A stretch of 36,280 bases of DNA from Ruminococcaceae bacterium OttesenSCG-928-A16 (GCA_030267215.1 JAJDJP010000016.1:1-36280); one strand, 5' to 3'. Positions 1 to 7,871 are shown, counted from the first letter of the stretch. Translations and numbers: made by a program. The notes: generated by a model from the sequence alone, not told the origin.

Positions 1-120
1 TGGTATCCAAAACAGTCATCGCGCAGTACGGTTTGCCCAAGCTTTCTTCCATTTCCGTTTTCTATGCGTGTGCCGGGCTGTTTTCGCTCTCGCTTGCAGG
101 CTCCTGCAGGCTTTTTTGTG

Positions 121-297
121 TTAGACGGTTGGCGCCAGTACACTGATGCCGACGTATTTTATACTGCACAAAATCCGTCGGCAATGTAGCGGCAAAGGTG
201 CCCGTTTACCCCTACGAGCAATGCCGGTGCCAGGGTTAACCATTGTGGTTGTTTTTCCTACGCCTCCTTTTTGGTCTATGATTGAGATGATTTCCAA
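121..297 (-). pseudogene. ParA/Soj-type partition ATPase, N-terminal remnant
   Basis: The first ~30 residues read like the start of a ParA/Soj ATPase: IISIIDQKGGVGKTTT carries the deviant Walker A motif KGGVGKTT, followed by a degraded VNPGTGIARRGKR segment (ParA normally has VNLGxGLAxxGKR). Homology ends near position 204; the reading frame then runs through unrelated residues to a stop at 121, so the Walker B and the rest of a ~250-residue ParA are missing. The remnant lies 57 bases from the end of an IS3-family element. ParA genes are common in the plasmid-like part of conjugative transposons, so this is probably debris of an older mobile element. It should not be functional. Confidence 0.6.
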
Positions 298-354
298 ATG
301 TATTGCCGCGGTTTCAGGAGCGCGGACAATGGCAAGAAGCCGGATATGAACCAA

Positions 355-392
355 TGGTCAACCCCCAATTTTGTACACAGAAATAGAGTTAG
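355..392 (+). repeat. IS3-family terminal inverted repeat (orfB side)
   Basis: Imperfect inverted repeat of bases 1553-1591; identical blocks include TGGTC at the tip and TGTACACAGA inside. Confidence 0.75.
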
Positions 393-404
393 GATTTTCA
401 ATAG

Positions 405-1217
405 TCAAGCAGATTTCAAAACCGCTTGAGGAGCAGGAGGACGGTAGCCGAGCGAACTATGAGGACGAACGGTGTTGTAGGTATTCACCCACCGCCTGGT
501 AAGGATTTCGGCCTCGGTTAGGGTATCTAAGATTTCCCCGTTCAGAAACTCATCCCGCATTCTGGCATTAAAGCTTTCACAATAGCCATTCTCCCATGGA
601 CTTCCAGGCTCAATATAGGCAGTTCCAATATTCAGTTCACGAAGCCAGTCTCTGAGTACTATTGCAGTAAATTCACTACCATTGTCGCTGCGGATATATG
701 CCGGGCAGCCCTTGGTAATGAACAAACCGGACAGGGTTTCGATGATGTCCTGGTGCTTCCAACTGCGGCGAGGAATACTAGCCAAACACTCACGGCTGTA
801 TTCGTCGATAATATTCAGCCAACGAACTTTCCGCTTGTTGCTCAGTTTGTCTTCTACAAAGTCATAGCTCCACACATGATTCTTGTGTTCAGGGCGCAAT
901 CGAATACAGCTACCATCATTCAGCCAGAGTCTTCGACGCTTTGGCTGTTTTTGTGGTACCTTCAACCCTTCTTCACGCCATATGCGCTCTACTCGCTTGT
1001 GATTGACCCTCCAGCCTTCGGCATACAACAGTGCGGTGATGCGCCGATATCCGTATCGGCCATAGTTGCAGGCCAGTTCAATGATACGGCTTCGCAAGTC
1101 ATCTTCATCTACACGCTTCACTGGCTGGTACCGTGCAACCCGCTGGCTAATCTGTACTGCCCGACAAGCACGACGTTGGCTGAGCCGATACTTCTCCTGT
1201 GCCTGCCTTACTGCCAA
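405..1217 (-). CDS. IS3-family transposase OrfB (DDE integrase domain)
   Basis: This is the catalytic half of the transposase. It has an HTH_21-like N-terminal segment (RRACRAVQISQRVARY), then an rve integrase core with the DDE triad: D in WSYDFVEDKL, D in YIRSDNGSEF, and E in SPWENGYCESFN about 35 residues later. The C-terminal RPHSSLGYRPPA is typical of IS3. The listed start is TTG. The frame stays open further upstream (reading LLSPAKRRLAVRQ) into the 3' end of orfA, so the active protein is expected to be an OrfAB fusion made by -1 frameshifting. The frame is intact. Confidence 0.9.
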   Translation of the reverse strand: MAVRQAQEKYRLSQRRACRAVQISQRVARYQPVKRVDEDDLRSRIIELACNYGRYGYRRITALLYAEGWRVNHKRVERIWREEGLKVPQKQPKRRRLWLNDGSCIRLRPEHKNHVWSYDFVEDKLSNKRKVRWLNIIDEYSRECLASIPRRSWKHQDIIETLSGLFITKGCPAYIRSDNGSEFTAIVLRDWLRELNIGTAYIEPGSPWENGYCESFNARMRDEFLNGEILDTLTEAEILTRRWVNTYNTVRPHSSLGYRPPAPQAVLKSA

Positions 1218-1234
1218 CCGTCGTTTTGCCGGGC

Positions 1235-1513
1235 TTAAAAGTTTCCCTGGGCGATATCCTTCAAGATAGCATTATCCAAACTCAAATCAGCCACTAGTTT
1301 CTTCAGCCGCGCATTCTCTTTCTCCAGTTCTCGATGCCTGCGAGCTTCACATATATTCATGCCACCGTATTTCTTCCGCCAGCGGTAATAGGTCTGCTCA
1401 CTGACACCGATTTGACGTACGGCCTCACCAATCGTCTTCCCTTGTCCACAAAGAACCTCTACTTCGCGCAATTTTACGATGATCTGTTCTGCTGTGTAGT
1501 TCTGTCTCCCCAT
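1235..1513 (-). CDS. IS3-family transposase OrfA (HTH, leucine-zipper region)
   Basis: A 92-residue DNA-binding subunit. It has an HTH_8 domain (YTAEQIIVKLREVEVL through VSEQTYYRWRKKYGGM), then a short coiled coil (RELEKENARLKKLVADL) ending in LDNAILKDIAQGNF, which is the usual IS407-group OrfA C-terminus. It binds the terminal repeats and supplies the N-terminal part of the OrfAB transposase. It ends 17 bases before the annotated OrfB start, while the OrfB frame runs back past its stop, as expected for programmed frameshifting. Confidence 0.9.
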   Translation of the reverse strand: MGRQNYTAEQIIVKLREVEVLCGQGKTIGEAVRQIGVSEQTYYRWRKKYGGMNICEARRHRELEKENARLKKLVADLSLDNAILKDIAQGNF

Positions 1514-1552
1514 TTCTGTACACTTCCTTTCAGAGTTATTTTACCATCTTCT

Positions 1553-1591
1553 CTAACTCTTCATCTGTGTACATTCTACGGGGTCAGACCA
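1553..1591 (-). repeat. IS3-family terminal inverted repeat (orfA side)
   Basis: Reverse complement starts TGGTCTGACCCC and shares TGTACACAGA and GAGTTAG with the repeat at 355-392. Confidence 0.75.
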
Positions 1592-1660
1592 CACCCTCTT
1601 GGTGTATGTCAGGCTCGTATGTCACATTCGCATCGTGCTCTGTACAAACGGAGTATTCTA

Positions 1661-1846
1661 TTATCGTACTATTCTAAAACCAATTTTAGCTTTGTATCTC
1701 CAACACTTCACATAGTATTCAGGCGGCCATCTCTCCTTCGGCGGGCCAGGGTCATGTGGGTCTATCAGTTTTGTTTTTGTCTGCACGCCAGCTTCTGAAT
1801 CAAGCACACGGCTCCCGCACTTAGGGCAGGGAATGGCCTTTTTCAC
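1661..1846 (-). CDS. Small zinc-ribbon-like protein with a lost fourth cysteine
   Basis: A 61-residue protein starting at GTG with a good Shine-Dalgarno (GGAGG, 7 bases upstream). It has one CPKCGS knuckle at residues 8-11 and a second half-knuckle KCWRYKAKI near residue 49. Small phage- or ICE-type zinc ribbons usually have C-x2-C in both places, so the tyrosine looks like a Cys-to-Tyr change (one base, TGC to TAC). It lies 94 bases after the ImmA-type gene on the same strand and may be cotranscribed. Function unknown; zinc binding may be impaired. Confidence 0.55.
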   Translation of the reverse strand: MKKAIPCPKCGSRVLDSEAGVQTKTKLIDPHDPGPPKERWPPEYYVKCWRYKAKIGFRIVR

Positions 1847-1940
1847 GATATCGCCTCCACTCCGATCATGTTATATTGTTAGCTTTGTTGCATACACTGG
1901 TTGGTAATATATGGCGGGATTTCTCCCGCCAAGTATCAGG

Positions 1941-2708
1941 TTAATAGTACCGAAAAAATTCCGCTGCGCTCTTATTGATGTATGCGTTTCGGGGAATGAG
2001 GGCCAAGTCTTTCAGCCGGTAAAAGGCTGCATCATATGAAACCTTGAACAGATGTGCCAGCTTGCCGGTATAGTAGCTTGGTAAGTCACCGTCTACAATC
2101 TGTTGGCGCCGTGGCGCCAATACGACTTTCCGTACCATCGATGCAGGCATAAGAATGACTGAGGAAAGGCGGTTGGCCTGCCATTCCATGCGGTCATGGT
2201 CATTCCACATGGTTGGCGGTTTACCCTTCTCACGCGAGTTGTCCACCCTGCATTGTATCATTGGGGCACTGTCAGGTTGGAGTAGTGAAAGCTGGTTTGG
2301 GTTGTGTTCGAAGAATTCGTAATGCATGAACCCATGACCGCCCTCATGCCCCATCGTATAGCGATAACGCCCTTCATTTTTCTCACTCAGCAAGTGGGAA
2401 TCAATAATGACGGTTCCAGCTTTTACGCTGATATATTCAGCCCGTTTCTTTTGCGGGCAATACACCGGCACTCGGTCGGTATCATTGAAAACCGTCATGC
2501 CCAAGTATACGCCGCAATGTGAAAGATATTGATAATCCAGCTTCAAACCAAGATATGATGTCACAAAGCGATCAATATCAATCGGCTGAGGATCAATTAG
2601 TGCCTGCGGGCAGAAATCCTGCACCAGCCGTTCCCCGATAGAATCCAACTCTTCTTTTGTTACAATGGGAACGCCATTCCTCTTTTTCCGAAATACCGAT
2701 GCAATCAT
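1941..2708 (-). CDS. ImmA/IrrE-family metallo-endopeptidase
   Basis: A 255-residue protein with the zinc-protease motif HEGGH at residues 121-125 (YTMGHEGGHGFMHYEF), the hallmark of the ImmA/IrrE family (DUF955). In ICEBs1 and related elements such proteases cleave the neighbouring XRE repressor and so induce the element. The ATG at 2708 is chosen because AAAGGG and AAAAGG precede it; an upstream in-frame start would run through the repressor gene. It begins 4 bases after the XRE gene ends, so the pair is very likely cotranscribed. No integrase or transfer gene remains beside it, so it is probably an orphan control module of a lost mobile element. Confidence 0.85.
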   Translation of the reverse strand: MIASVFRKKRNGVPIVTKEELDSIGERLVQDFCPQALIDPQPIDIDRFVTSYLGLKLDYQYLSHCGVYLGMTVFNDTDRVPVYCPQKKRAEYISVKAGTVIIDSHLLSEKNEGRYRYTMGHEGGHGFMHYEFFEHNPNQLSLLQPDSAPMIQCRVDNSREKGKPPTMWNDHDRMEWQANRLSSVILMPASMVRKVVLAPRRQQIVDGDLPSYYTGKLAHLFKVSYDAAFYRLKDLALIPRNAYINKSAAEFFRYY

Positions 2709-2712
2709 CCTT

Positions 2713-3087
2713 TTAACCCTTTCGCTGTTTGAGTTCCTCAACGAACCGCATCCACTCTTCCTCTCCTGCATCAAGGTCACGTGCAGTCCGCAATGCCGCA
2801 CTTACATAGTCGCGCTCCATGATGTATTCCGGCAAATCTGGTGCAACGGTTTTTCTGCCTTTTCCAGCCAGGTCGAACATATAGTCCTTTTCGCCAGCGT
2901 CCAATTCCAGTACGCTTGCCAGCTTCTCCAAGCGATCAAAATCGAACGGATTACGACGATCCTTCTCCACGTCACTCAAATAGGGTGCAGAAACTTCAAG
3001 GATTCTGGCCATCTCTCGTAGGGTAAAATCCTTGCCCTCTCGTTTGACTGTGATAAACTCGCCAAAGCTACCGTATTCTGTACTCAT
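2713..3087 (-). CDS. XRE-family transcriptional repressor (ImmR-like)
   Basis: A 124-residue protein with an N-terminal HTH_3/XRE domain: FTLREMARILEVSAPYLSDVEKDRRNP, a typical recognition helix region. The C-terminal half is charged and helical. The ATG at 3087 follows AAGGTGG at good spacing; a GTG 9 bases upstream (3096) is possible but overlaps that ribosome binding site. It forms an operon with the ImmA-type protease and is preceded by its own promoter and a double palindrome. This supports autoregulation and, by analogy with ICEBs1, protease-controlled derepression. Confidence 0.85.
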   Translation of the reverse strand: MSTEYGSFGEFITVKREGKDFTLREMARILEVSAPYLSDVEKDRRNPFDFDRLEKLASVLELDAGEKDYMFDLAGKGRKTVAPDLPEYIMERDYVSAALRTARDLDAGEEEWMRFVEELKQRKG

Positions 3088-3155
3088 AACACCCACCTTG
3101 TCATTTTACCTACGTTAAACCAGCATGCACGGACTATAGAGGCAATGCTTGGCTG

Positions 3156-3185
3156 ATGCTTGTAAGCATTCATGCTTACAAGCAT
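3156..3185. promoter_or_regulatory. Tandem palindromic operator of the XRE-ImmA operon
   Basis: Two 14-bp sites, ATGCTTGTAAGCAT (3156-3169) and ATGCTTACAAGCAT (3172-3185), are exact reverse complements of each other. Each is also a dyad of ATGCTT around a 2-base centre. They sit directly downstream of the -10 box, where a bound repressor would block transcription. Confidence 0.7.
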
Positions 3186-3214
3186 ACTTTACTATAGGCG
3201 GATTTCTTTGTCAA
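3186..3214 (-). promoter_or_regulatory. Promoter of the XRE-ImmA operon
   Basis: On the minus strand TTGACA (3214-3209), a 17-base spacer, then TAAAGT (3191-3186). The palindromic operator starts at the next base. Confidence 0.7.
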
Positions 3215-3427
3215 GTGTTTTTCCTCTCATTCGTTTCTACTACAACTATGCAACATGAAGTGACCAATAAAAAGGACTGACGGCTTTTTATTCTTGGCTA
3301 TGCTCTGTTGCTTGCGGGCGCATCATTACATGCAACCCATTCGTTTCATTTAATATGCAGGTGTGTATTTAGACGCAGTAAGCATTTGAGCCATTTCAAC
3401 GTGATGCAACGTCCAAATCACTCTGCC
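3215..3427. other. Intergenic stretch without a recognisable gene
   Basis: I see no credible coding frame here. The one notable structure is a hairpin at 3266-3292 (arms AATAAAAAG and CTTTTTATT, 9-base loop), A-rich on one side and T-rich on the other. It could act as a weak bidirectional terminator. Confidence 0.4.
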
Positions 3428-3460
3428 AAAAGAGCGTTCCCAACGCGGGAACGCTCTTTT
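3428..3460 (-). terminator. Strong Rho-independent terminator after glnN
   Basis: A 14-bp perfect stem (AAAAGAGCGTTCCC with its complement) around the loop AACGC. It has A and T runs on both sides, so it could work in both directions. It lies 88 bases after the glnN stop. Confidence 0.85.
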
Positions 3461-3547
3461 CTCCTATCTGTCAATCTCTGTCGGCGCCAACGACCAAATT
3501 CGATTACCGACGCCAAAGGCATCCTCAATGGCATTCCCAATTATGGG

Positions 3548-5650
3548 CTACACCCCATACAATAATGAGCCATAGGTGGGGTACGGCCAATACTTCTCCC
3601 CGATATGCTGCTCGATGATGTCAGCCACGCCGCGGGCCACCTCCATGGCAGGCAGGACCTTCTTTCTGAAAAGCAACGCTGCCTTTTTGTCATCGCTTTC
3701 CTGTTTGGCAGTTGCCAGTTCTTCAGCCAACGCATTGGCTTTGTCCTGCAATTCGTCCATCATACCACAGAGAGCCTCGATCATGCCGCCCAGTTGGCCA
3801 CAGACCAAGTCTGGGCACATCTCTTTCATGCTGCGGCCAGTATCGGCCAGGCGATGCAGATAGGTGTAAGCGGCGGGTACAATATCCTTGCGGATCATCT
3901 CCAGCATGGTTCCGGCCTCGATAGCAATCAGCTTGGAATAACCCTCCAGCATGATATCGCAGCGGCTGCGCATCTCGGCTTCGGAAAAGACATTGTGCTT
4001 GGTGAACACTTCGATGTTCTTGTCTGCAACGAAGTATGGCAGGGCCTCGGCGGCACTGGGCAGGTTCAACAATCCGCGCTTTTCGGCCTCCTTCACCCAA
4101 GCGTCATCATAACCGTTGCCGTTGAACAGGATACGCTTGTGGTCCCTAACGACCCGGGAGAGCAGTGTCTTCAGGCTACTGCCTAAATCCTTCATGCTGG
4201 CTTGGGTGTCTTCCAGTTCATCGGCAAACTGACCCAGTACTTCGGCTACGATGGTGTTCAGCACAATATTAGGCCCGGCAATGGACAGAGATGAGCCCAG
4301 CATGCGGAATTCAAACTTGTTGCCGGTGAAGGCAAATGGCGAGGTGCGGTTGCGGTCGGTGGTGTCCTTGCGGAAGTGGGGCAATGCGCCAACACCGACT
4401 TCCATCTCTATTGCTTCATGTCCCACATAGACCTCGCCCTTTTCAATGGCCTCCAAAATAGCTGTCAGCTCGTCCCCCAAAAAGATGCTGATGATGGCTG
4501 GAGGGGCTTCGTTGGCACCTAGGCGGTGGTCATTTCCTGCGGTGGCAACGCTCAGGCGCAACAGGTCCTGGTAGTCATCTACCGCCTTGATGATAGCACA
4601 CAGAAACAGCAGGAACTGGGCGTTTTCGTGAGGTGTTTTGCCGGGATCCAACAAGTTGGCTCCGGTATCCGTACTCAGGGACCAGTTGTTATGCTTGCCG
4701 CTGCCATTCACGCCGGCAAAGGGCTTTTCGTGCAGCAGGCATACTAGGCCATGACGCTCTGCCACCTTTTGCATCAACTCCATGGTCAGCTGATTGTGCT
4801 CGGTGGCCAGGTTGGTGGTGGTAAAGATAGGCGCCAGTTCGTGCTGGGCGGGGGCCACTTCATTGTGCTCGGTTTTGGCTGGAATGCCCAGCCGCCACAA
4901 CTCTTCGTCCAGGTCAGCCATGTAGGCCAGCACCTGGGGCCGGATAGAGCCAAAATAGTGGGTCTCCAGTTCCTGGCCCTTGGGCGGCGGCGCACCAAAC
5001 AGAGTTCGGCCACAGTAGCGCAGATCCTTGCGCTTTTCCCACATGGCCCGATCCACAAGGAAATATTCCTGCTCCGGCCCCACGGTGGTGCTCACTTTGT
5101 GCACTGCGGTGTTGCCAAACAGCCGTAAAATGCGTAGCGCCTGCTGGTTGAGAACCTCCTCACTGCGCAGCAAGGGCGTCTTTTTGTCCAGCACTTCACC
5201 GCTGTAGCTGTAAAAGGCACTGGGGATGTAAAGCACATTCTCCTTGATGAAGGCGTAGGAGGTGGGATCCCAGGCGGTGTAGCCCCGGGCCTCGAAGGTC
5301 GCGCGAAGGCCGCCGGAGGGGAAGGATGAGGCATCCGGCTCGCCCTTGATGAGCTCCTTGCCGGAAAATTCCATGATGGCGGTGCCGTTATCCAGCGGAT
5401 TGAGGAAACTGTCGTGCTTTTCGGCCGTGATGCCCGTCATTGGCTGGAACCAGTGGGTGAAATGGGTGGCGCCCTTCTCCACTGCCCAGTCCTTCATGGC
5501 ATTCGCAATTACGTCGGCTACACTGCGTGGCAGGCTTTCTCCTTGGGCAACACACTTTTTCAGCGCCTTGTAGGTTTCCTTGGGAAGTCGCTGTTTCATA
5601 GTGGCATCATTGAACACCATGCAACCATAGATTTCCGTAAGATTTTTCAT
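3548..5650 (-). CDS. glnN: Type III glutamine synthetase
   Basis: ATP-dependent ligation of ammonia to glutamate; about 700 residues, the expected length for the dodecameric GSIII family and much longer than type I. Recognisable motifs: [11 protein letters not shown] (glutamate/metal site), [37 protein letters not shown] (ATP/metal site), [15 protein letters not shown], and [22 protein letters not shown]. The ATG at 5650 is chosen for GGAGGGG just upstream; the longer open frame would run through the leader hairpin. It is divergent from glnA, with its own promoter, a leader terminator and a strong 3' terminator. The leader and the nearby ANTAR gene suggest control by transcription antitermination. 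Confidence 0.95.
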   Translation of the reverse strand: MKNLTEIYGCMVFNDATMKQRLPKETYKALKKCVAQGESLPRSVADVIANAMKDWAVEKGATHFTHWFQPMTGITAEKHDSFLNPLDNGTAIMEFSGKELIKGEPDASSFPSGGLRATFEARGYTAWDPTSYAFIKENVLYIPSAFYSYSGEVLDKKTPLLRSEEVLNQQALRILRLFGNTAVHKVSTTVGPEQEYFLVDRAMWEKRKDLRYCGRTLFGAPPPKGQELETHYFGSIRPQVLAYMADLDEELWRLGIPAKTEHNEVAPAQHELAPIFTTTNLATEHNQLTMELMQKVAERHGLVCLLHEKPFAGVNGSGKHNNWSLSTDTGANLLDPGKTPHENAQFLLFLCAIIKAVDDYQDLLRLSVATAGNDHRLGANEAPPAIISIFLGDELTAILEAIEKGEVYVGHEAIEMEVGVGALPHFRKDTTDRNRTSPFAFTGNKFEFRMLGSSLSIAGPNIVLNTIVAEVLGQFADELEDTQASMKDLGSSLKTLLSRVVRDHKRILFNGNGYDDAWVKEAEKRGLLNLPSAAEALPYFVADKNIEVFTKHNVFSEAEMRSRCDIMLEGYSKLIAIEAGTMLEMIRKDIVPAAYTYLHRLADTGRSMKEMCPDLVCGQLGGMIEALCGMMDELQDKANALAEELATAKQESDDKKAALLFRKKVLPAMEVARGVADIIEQHIGEKYWPYPTYGSLLYGV

Positions 5651-5677
5651 GTTTTCCCCTCCATACAGGTTTGGACA

Positions 5678-5716
5678 AAAGAAAAAGCGCCCGCGGATAA
5701 AAATCCACGAGCGCCT
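5678..5716 (-). terminator. glnN leader hairpin: intrinsic terminator, likely attenuator
   Basis: Stem 5687-5698 with 5703-5714 around a 4-base loop, about 37 bases upstream of the glnN start. On the minus-strand RNA the 12-bp stem pairs completely, using two G-U wobbles, and is followed by UUUUUCUUUU. On the plus strand those two positions would be A-C mismatches. The structure therefore belongs to the glnN transcript. Confidence 0.7.
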
Positions 5717-5733
5717 TTGCTCTGCTTGCATAA

Positions 5734-5762
5734 AGAATACTGCAAGTTGGGCAACTTGTCAA
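5734..5762 (-). promoter_or_regulatory. glnN promoter
   Basis: TTGACA (5762-5757 on the minus strand), 17-base spacer, TATTCT (5739-5734). The predicted start is about 10-15 bases before the leader hairpin. Confidence 0.7.
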
Positions 5763-5781
5763 GAAAAAGTTTCGCCCATTG

Positions 5782-5800
5782 TGTATTTCGATGAAATACA
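5782..5800. promoter_or_regulatory. Dyad operator between glnN and glnA promoters
   Basis: Perfect 8-bp inverted repeat TGTATTTC with a 3-base centre, ending 3 bases before the glnA -35 box and 19 bases upstream of the glnN -35. It has the wrong spacing for the Bacillus GlnR/TnrA site (TGTNA-N7-TNACA), so the regulator is unknown. Confidence 0.5.
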
Positions 5801-5803
5801 GTG

Positions 5804-5833
5804 TTGACAAATTGCACTTTGTGGGTGGATAAT
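5804..5833 (+). promoter_or_regulatory. glnA promoter
   Basis: TTGACA (5804-5809), 18-base spacer, GATAAT (5828-5833). The leader is short, with GAAAGGAG before the glnA ATG. Confidence 0.7.
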
Positions 5834-5874
5834 TAAATCAAACTATGGATTAGCCGCTGCGAAAGGAGCCGCAT

Positions 5875-7185
5875 ATGAGCTATACGAAAGACGGCGCAAT
5901 GGAGTTTATCAAGGAGAATGATGTCAAATTCATCCGCCTGGTGTTCTGTGACATCTTTGGCGCGCTGAAAAACGTGGCGGTGATGGCCGACTACCTACCA
6001 CAGGTTTTTGAACGGGGGGCCGGTTTTGATGTGTCCTCCATTGACGGGCTGATGAATATTTCTGAAAGCGATTTGCATCTGTTCCCCGACCCATCTACAC
6101 TGGCTGTTTTGCCATGGCGGCCCTCGGCAGGACGTGTTGCCCGCATGTTCTGCGACATAAAGCATCCGGATGGCACCGTCTTTGCAGGCGATAGCCGCAA
6201 TCTGCTTCGAATGGCAAAAAAGCAGGCAGCGAATCAGGGCCTACTGGTGAAGGCCCGCATGGAGTGCGAATTCTACTTGTTTGAAACGGATGACGATGGA
6301 CATCCCACTACGCGCCCACACGACAATGCGGGCTATTTGGACATTGCGCCGCTGGACAAATGTGAGAATGTACGTCGGGACATCTGCCTGGCCTTGGAGG
6401 AATTGGGCATGGCGCCCATGGGTAGCCACCATGAAAAGGGCCCGGCCCAAAACGAGATTTGGTGCCGTGCCACCGATATCCTGAGTTGCGCCGACGACTT
6501 CATCACCTACAAGATGGTGGTGCGCACTATTGCCGCCCAGCACGGTCTGTTTGCCTGCTTTATGCCAAAGCCGTTGGCCGGCAAGTCTGGCAGCGGGCTG
6601 CACGTCAACCTTTCTCTGCACGCAGCTCCCGGTGCCAAACAGGATAGAGTTCCCGCCAAAACCTTTGAGAACTTCGTGGCGGGCATTTTGGAACATATCG
6701 GAGAAGCTACCCTGTTCATGAATACCACCACCAATTCCTACAGAAGGTTGGGCAGCTTCGAAGCCCCTCAATACATCAGCTGGGCCAAGGGAAATCGTAG
6801 CCAGCTGGTGCGAGTGCCCTTTGGCGCTGCTGATGACACCCGCATGGAACTGCGCAGCCCGGATCCGCTCTGCAATCCATACGCTGCCCTGACGCTGCTG
6901 CTGCGTGCTGGGCTGGAGGGCATAAAAAACAATGTGGCTCTGCGGGACGCAGCCAACTTTGATTTCGCCACAGCCAGTGATGGCACAAAGAATAAATACA
7001 CCACCTTGCCCAGGAGCTTGGGTGAGGCGATAAAGGCCGCACAGGGCAGCCAGTTTGTCGCCCACAACCTGCCGGCGGAGGTGCTGCAAAAAACGGTAGA
7101 AGCAAAGCTGTATGAGTGGACACGCTATGAACATGCAGAGGATAAAGATGCCTTTGAGCATGAGTGCTATTTTGAGCGAATTTAG
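5875..7185 (+). CDS. glnA: Type I glutamine synthetase
   Basis: 436 residues, in the size range of type I (GSI) enzymes that make glutamine from glutamate, ammonia and ATP. Motifs in order: RLVFCDIFGALKNV (N-terminal beta-grasp), MECEFYLF (first metal-site glutamate), GSHHEKGPAQNEI, KPLAGKSGSGLHVNLSL (ATP/metal site; the usual FxxNGSGMHxH is altered), EAPQYISWAKGNRSQLVRVP, and RMELRSPDPLCNPYAA. No tyrosine adenylylation site of the GSI-beta type is evident. The ATG follows GAAAGGAG. The ANTAR regulator gene begins 53 bases after the stop on the same strand, so the two are probably one transcript. The altered GSGLHVN motif suggests a divergent GSI or GSI-like ligase. Confidence 0.92.
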   Translation: MSYTKDGAMEFIKENDVKFIRLVFCDIFGALKNVAVMADYLPQVFERGAGFDVSSIDGLMNISESDLHLFPDPSTLAVLPWRPSAGRVARMFCDIKHPDGTVFAGDSRNLLRMAKKQAANQGLLVKARMECEFYLFETDDDGHPTTRPHDNAGYLDIAPLDKCENVRRDICLALEELGMAPMGSHHEKGPAQNEIWCRATDILSCADDFITYKMVVRTIAAQHGLFACFMPKPLAGKSGSGLHVNLSLHAAPGAKQDRVPAKTFENFVAGILEHIGEATLFMNTTTNSYRRLGSFEAPQYISWAKGNRSQLVRVPFGAADDTRMELRSPDPLCNPYAALTLLLRAGLEGIKNNVALRDAANFDFATASDGTKNKYTTLPRSLGEAIKAAQGSQFVAHNLPAEVLQKTVEAKLYEWTRYEHAEDKDAFEHECYFERI

Positions 7186-7238
7186 TAGTATATACCCAAA
7201 TAGGGCACCAGTATCAAGAAATGGAAGGGGGCGGCGGC

Positions 7239-7808
7239 ATGCAGGAATTATTGATTGTGAGCAGTTCGCAGAAAACTGCCGACTCCCTTCGCACTTTACT
7301 AGTGCCGCGGTTTTATCAGGATGCCTGTGTCGCCGCCTCAGCGGCCAGGGCCAGGCGGGAACTCTCCCAGCGGGGTTTTCGGTTGGTACTCATCAACACA
7401 CCGCTCAGCGATGAGGTTGGAGATGCCCTGGCTGGGGATATCTGCCAAAAATCAACAGCCGATGTGGTACTGCTTGCCTCCGGCGACAGAATGGCAAGCC
7501 AAGACTCTAGCAGCTTGCCTATTCCAGTTCTGGTTCTTGAAAAGCCCTTGAACCGGACGGTGTTGGAAAAGACCTTACAGGTGCTACAAGTGGCGCAGTG
7601 GCGTAATCAAAAACTGCTAGGGGAAAACAAGAAGCTACAGGCCAAGCTGGAGGAGAGCCGACTTGTGGGGCGCGCAAAGTGTGCTTTGATTGCCTATCGG
7701 CAGATGACCGAAGAGCAGGCACATCACTACATTGAGCGCGCAGCAATGGACAGCCGCCAGCCAAAAAAAGAAATCGCAAGGGATATTCTTCGAACTTATG
7801 ACGGCTGA
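7239..7808 (+). CDS. ANTAR-domain antiterminator (response-regulator-like)
   Basis: 189 residues. The first ~110 form a receiver-like alpha-beta domain (QELLIVSSSQKTADSL and onward), but the conserved phospho-acceptor Asp is not obvious. A coiled-coil linker (NQKLLGENKKLQAKLEES) leads to a C-terminal ANTAR RNA-binding domain, RLVGRAKCALIAYRQMTEEQAHHYIERAAMDSR through KKEIARDILRTYDG. ANTAR proteins bind paired stem-loops in leader RNAs and stop terminators forming; in Clostridia they often sit beside nitrogen genes. ATG 7239 is chosen for the GGAAGGGGG upstream; ATG 7221 lacks a site. The likely target is the glnN leader terminator. Confidence 0.88.
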   Translation: MQELLIVSSSQKTADSLRTLLVPRFYQDACVAASAARARRELSQRGFRLVLINTPLSDEVGDALAGDICQKSTADVVLLASGDRMASQDSSSLPIPVLVLEKPLNRTVLEKTLQVLQVAQWRNQKLLGENKKLQAKLEESRLVGRAKCALIAYRQMTEEQAHHYIERAAMDSRQPKKEIARDILRTYDG

Positions 7809-7810
7809 AA

Positions 7811-7834
7811 GTTCAAGTCCTGTCCTCTGCACCA
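7811..7834 (+). other. Possible 3' tRNA fragment (old attachment site)
   Basis: GTTCAAGTCC, then a 10-base stretch TGTCCTCTGC, then ACCA. This reads as a tRNA T-loop, 3' T-stem strand, 7-base acceptor strand and CCA end, with the GTTCAAGTCC typical of tRNA-Leu. The preceding bases do not form the 5' T-stem strand (ACAGG would be needed), so only the 3' end is present. Such pieces are what is left when an element integrates into a tRNA gene. It lies 3 bases after the ANTAR stop and could be chance. Confidence 0.4.
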
Positions 7835-7871
7835 TGTCGAATGTTCATAAGGACACTGAATATTCCGTAGA

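Larger units (their letters stand above)
355..1591 (-). mobile_element. IS3-family (IS407-group-like) insertion sequence
   Basis: A complete 1237-bp element with orfA and orfB on the minus strand. The ends are imperfect inverted repeats: bases 355-392 and the reverse complement of 1553-1591 both start TGGTC, share ACCCC, and then an exact TGTACACAGA and a GAGTTAG block. Size and gene layout fit IS3 elements. The flanking 4-mers (CCAA at 351-354, CACC at 1592-1595) do not match, so no target-site duplication is visible; flanking DNA has probably rearranged since insertion. Ends were placed by eye and could be off by a base or two. Confidence 0.85.

Noticed and set aside
3-146. Open hydrophobic frame of 47 codons at the left edge on the plus strand
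   Set aside because: No start in the window, no recognisable family, and neighbouring DNA is clearly decayed; cannot be supported as a gene.
2709-2801. ImmA-type protease start within the XRE gene
   Set aside because: The extra 31 residues are a shadow of the repressor coding sequence; ATG 2708 has a ribosome site.
6241-7161. 306-codon open frame on the minus strand opposite glnA
   Set aside because: Shadow of the glnA coding sequence; no ribosome site or family match.
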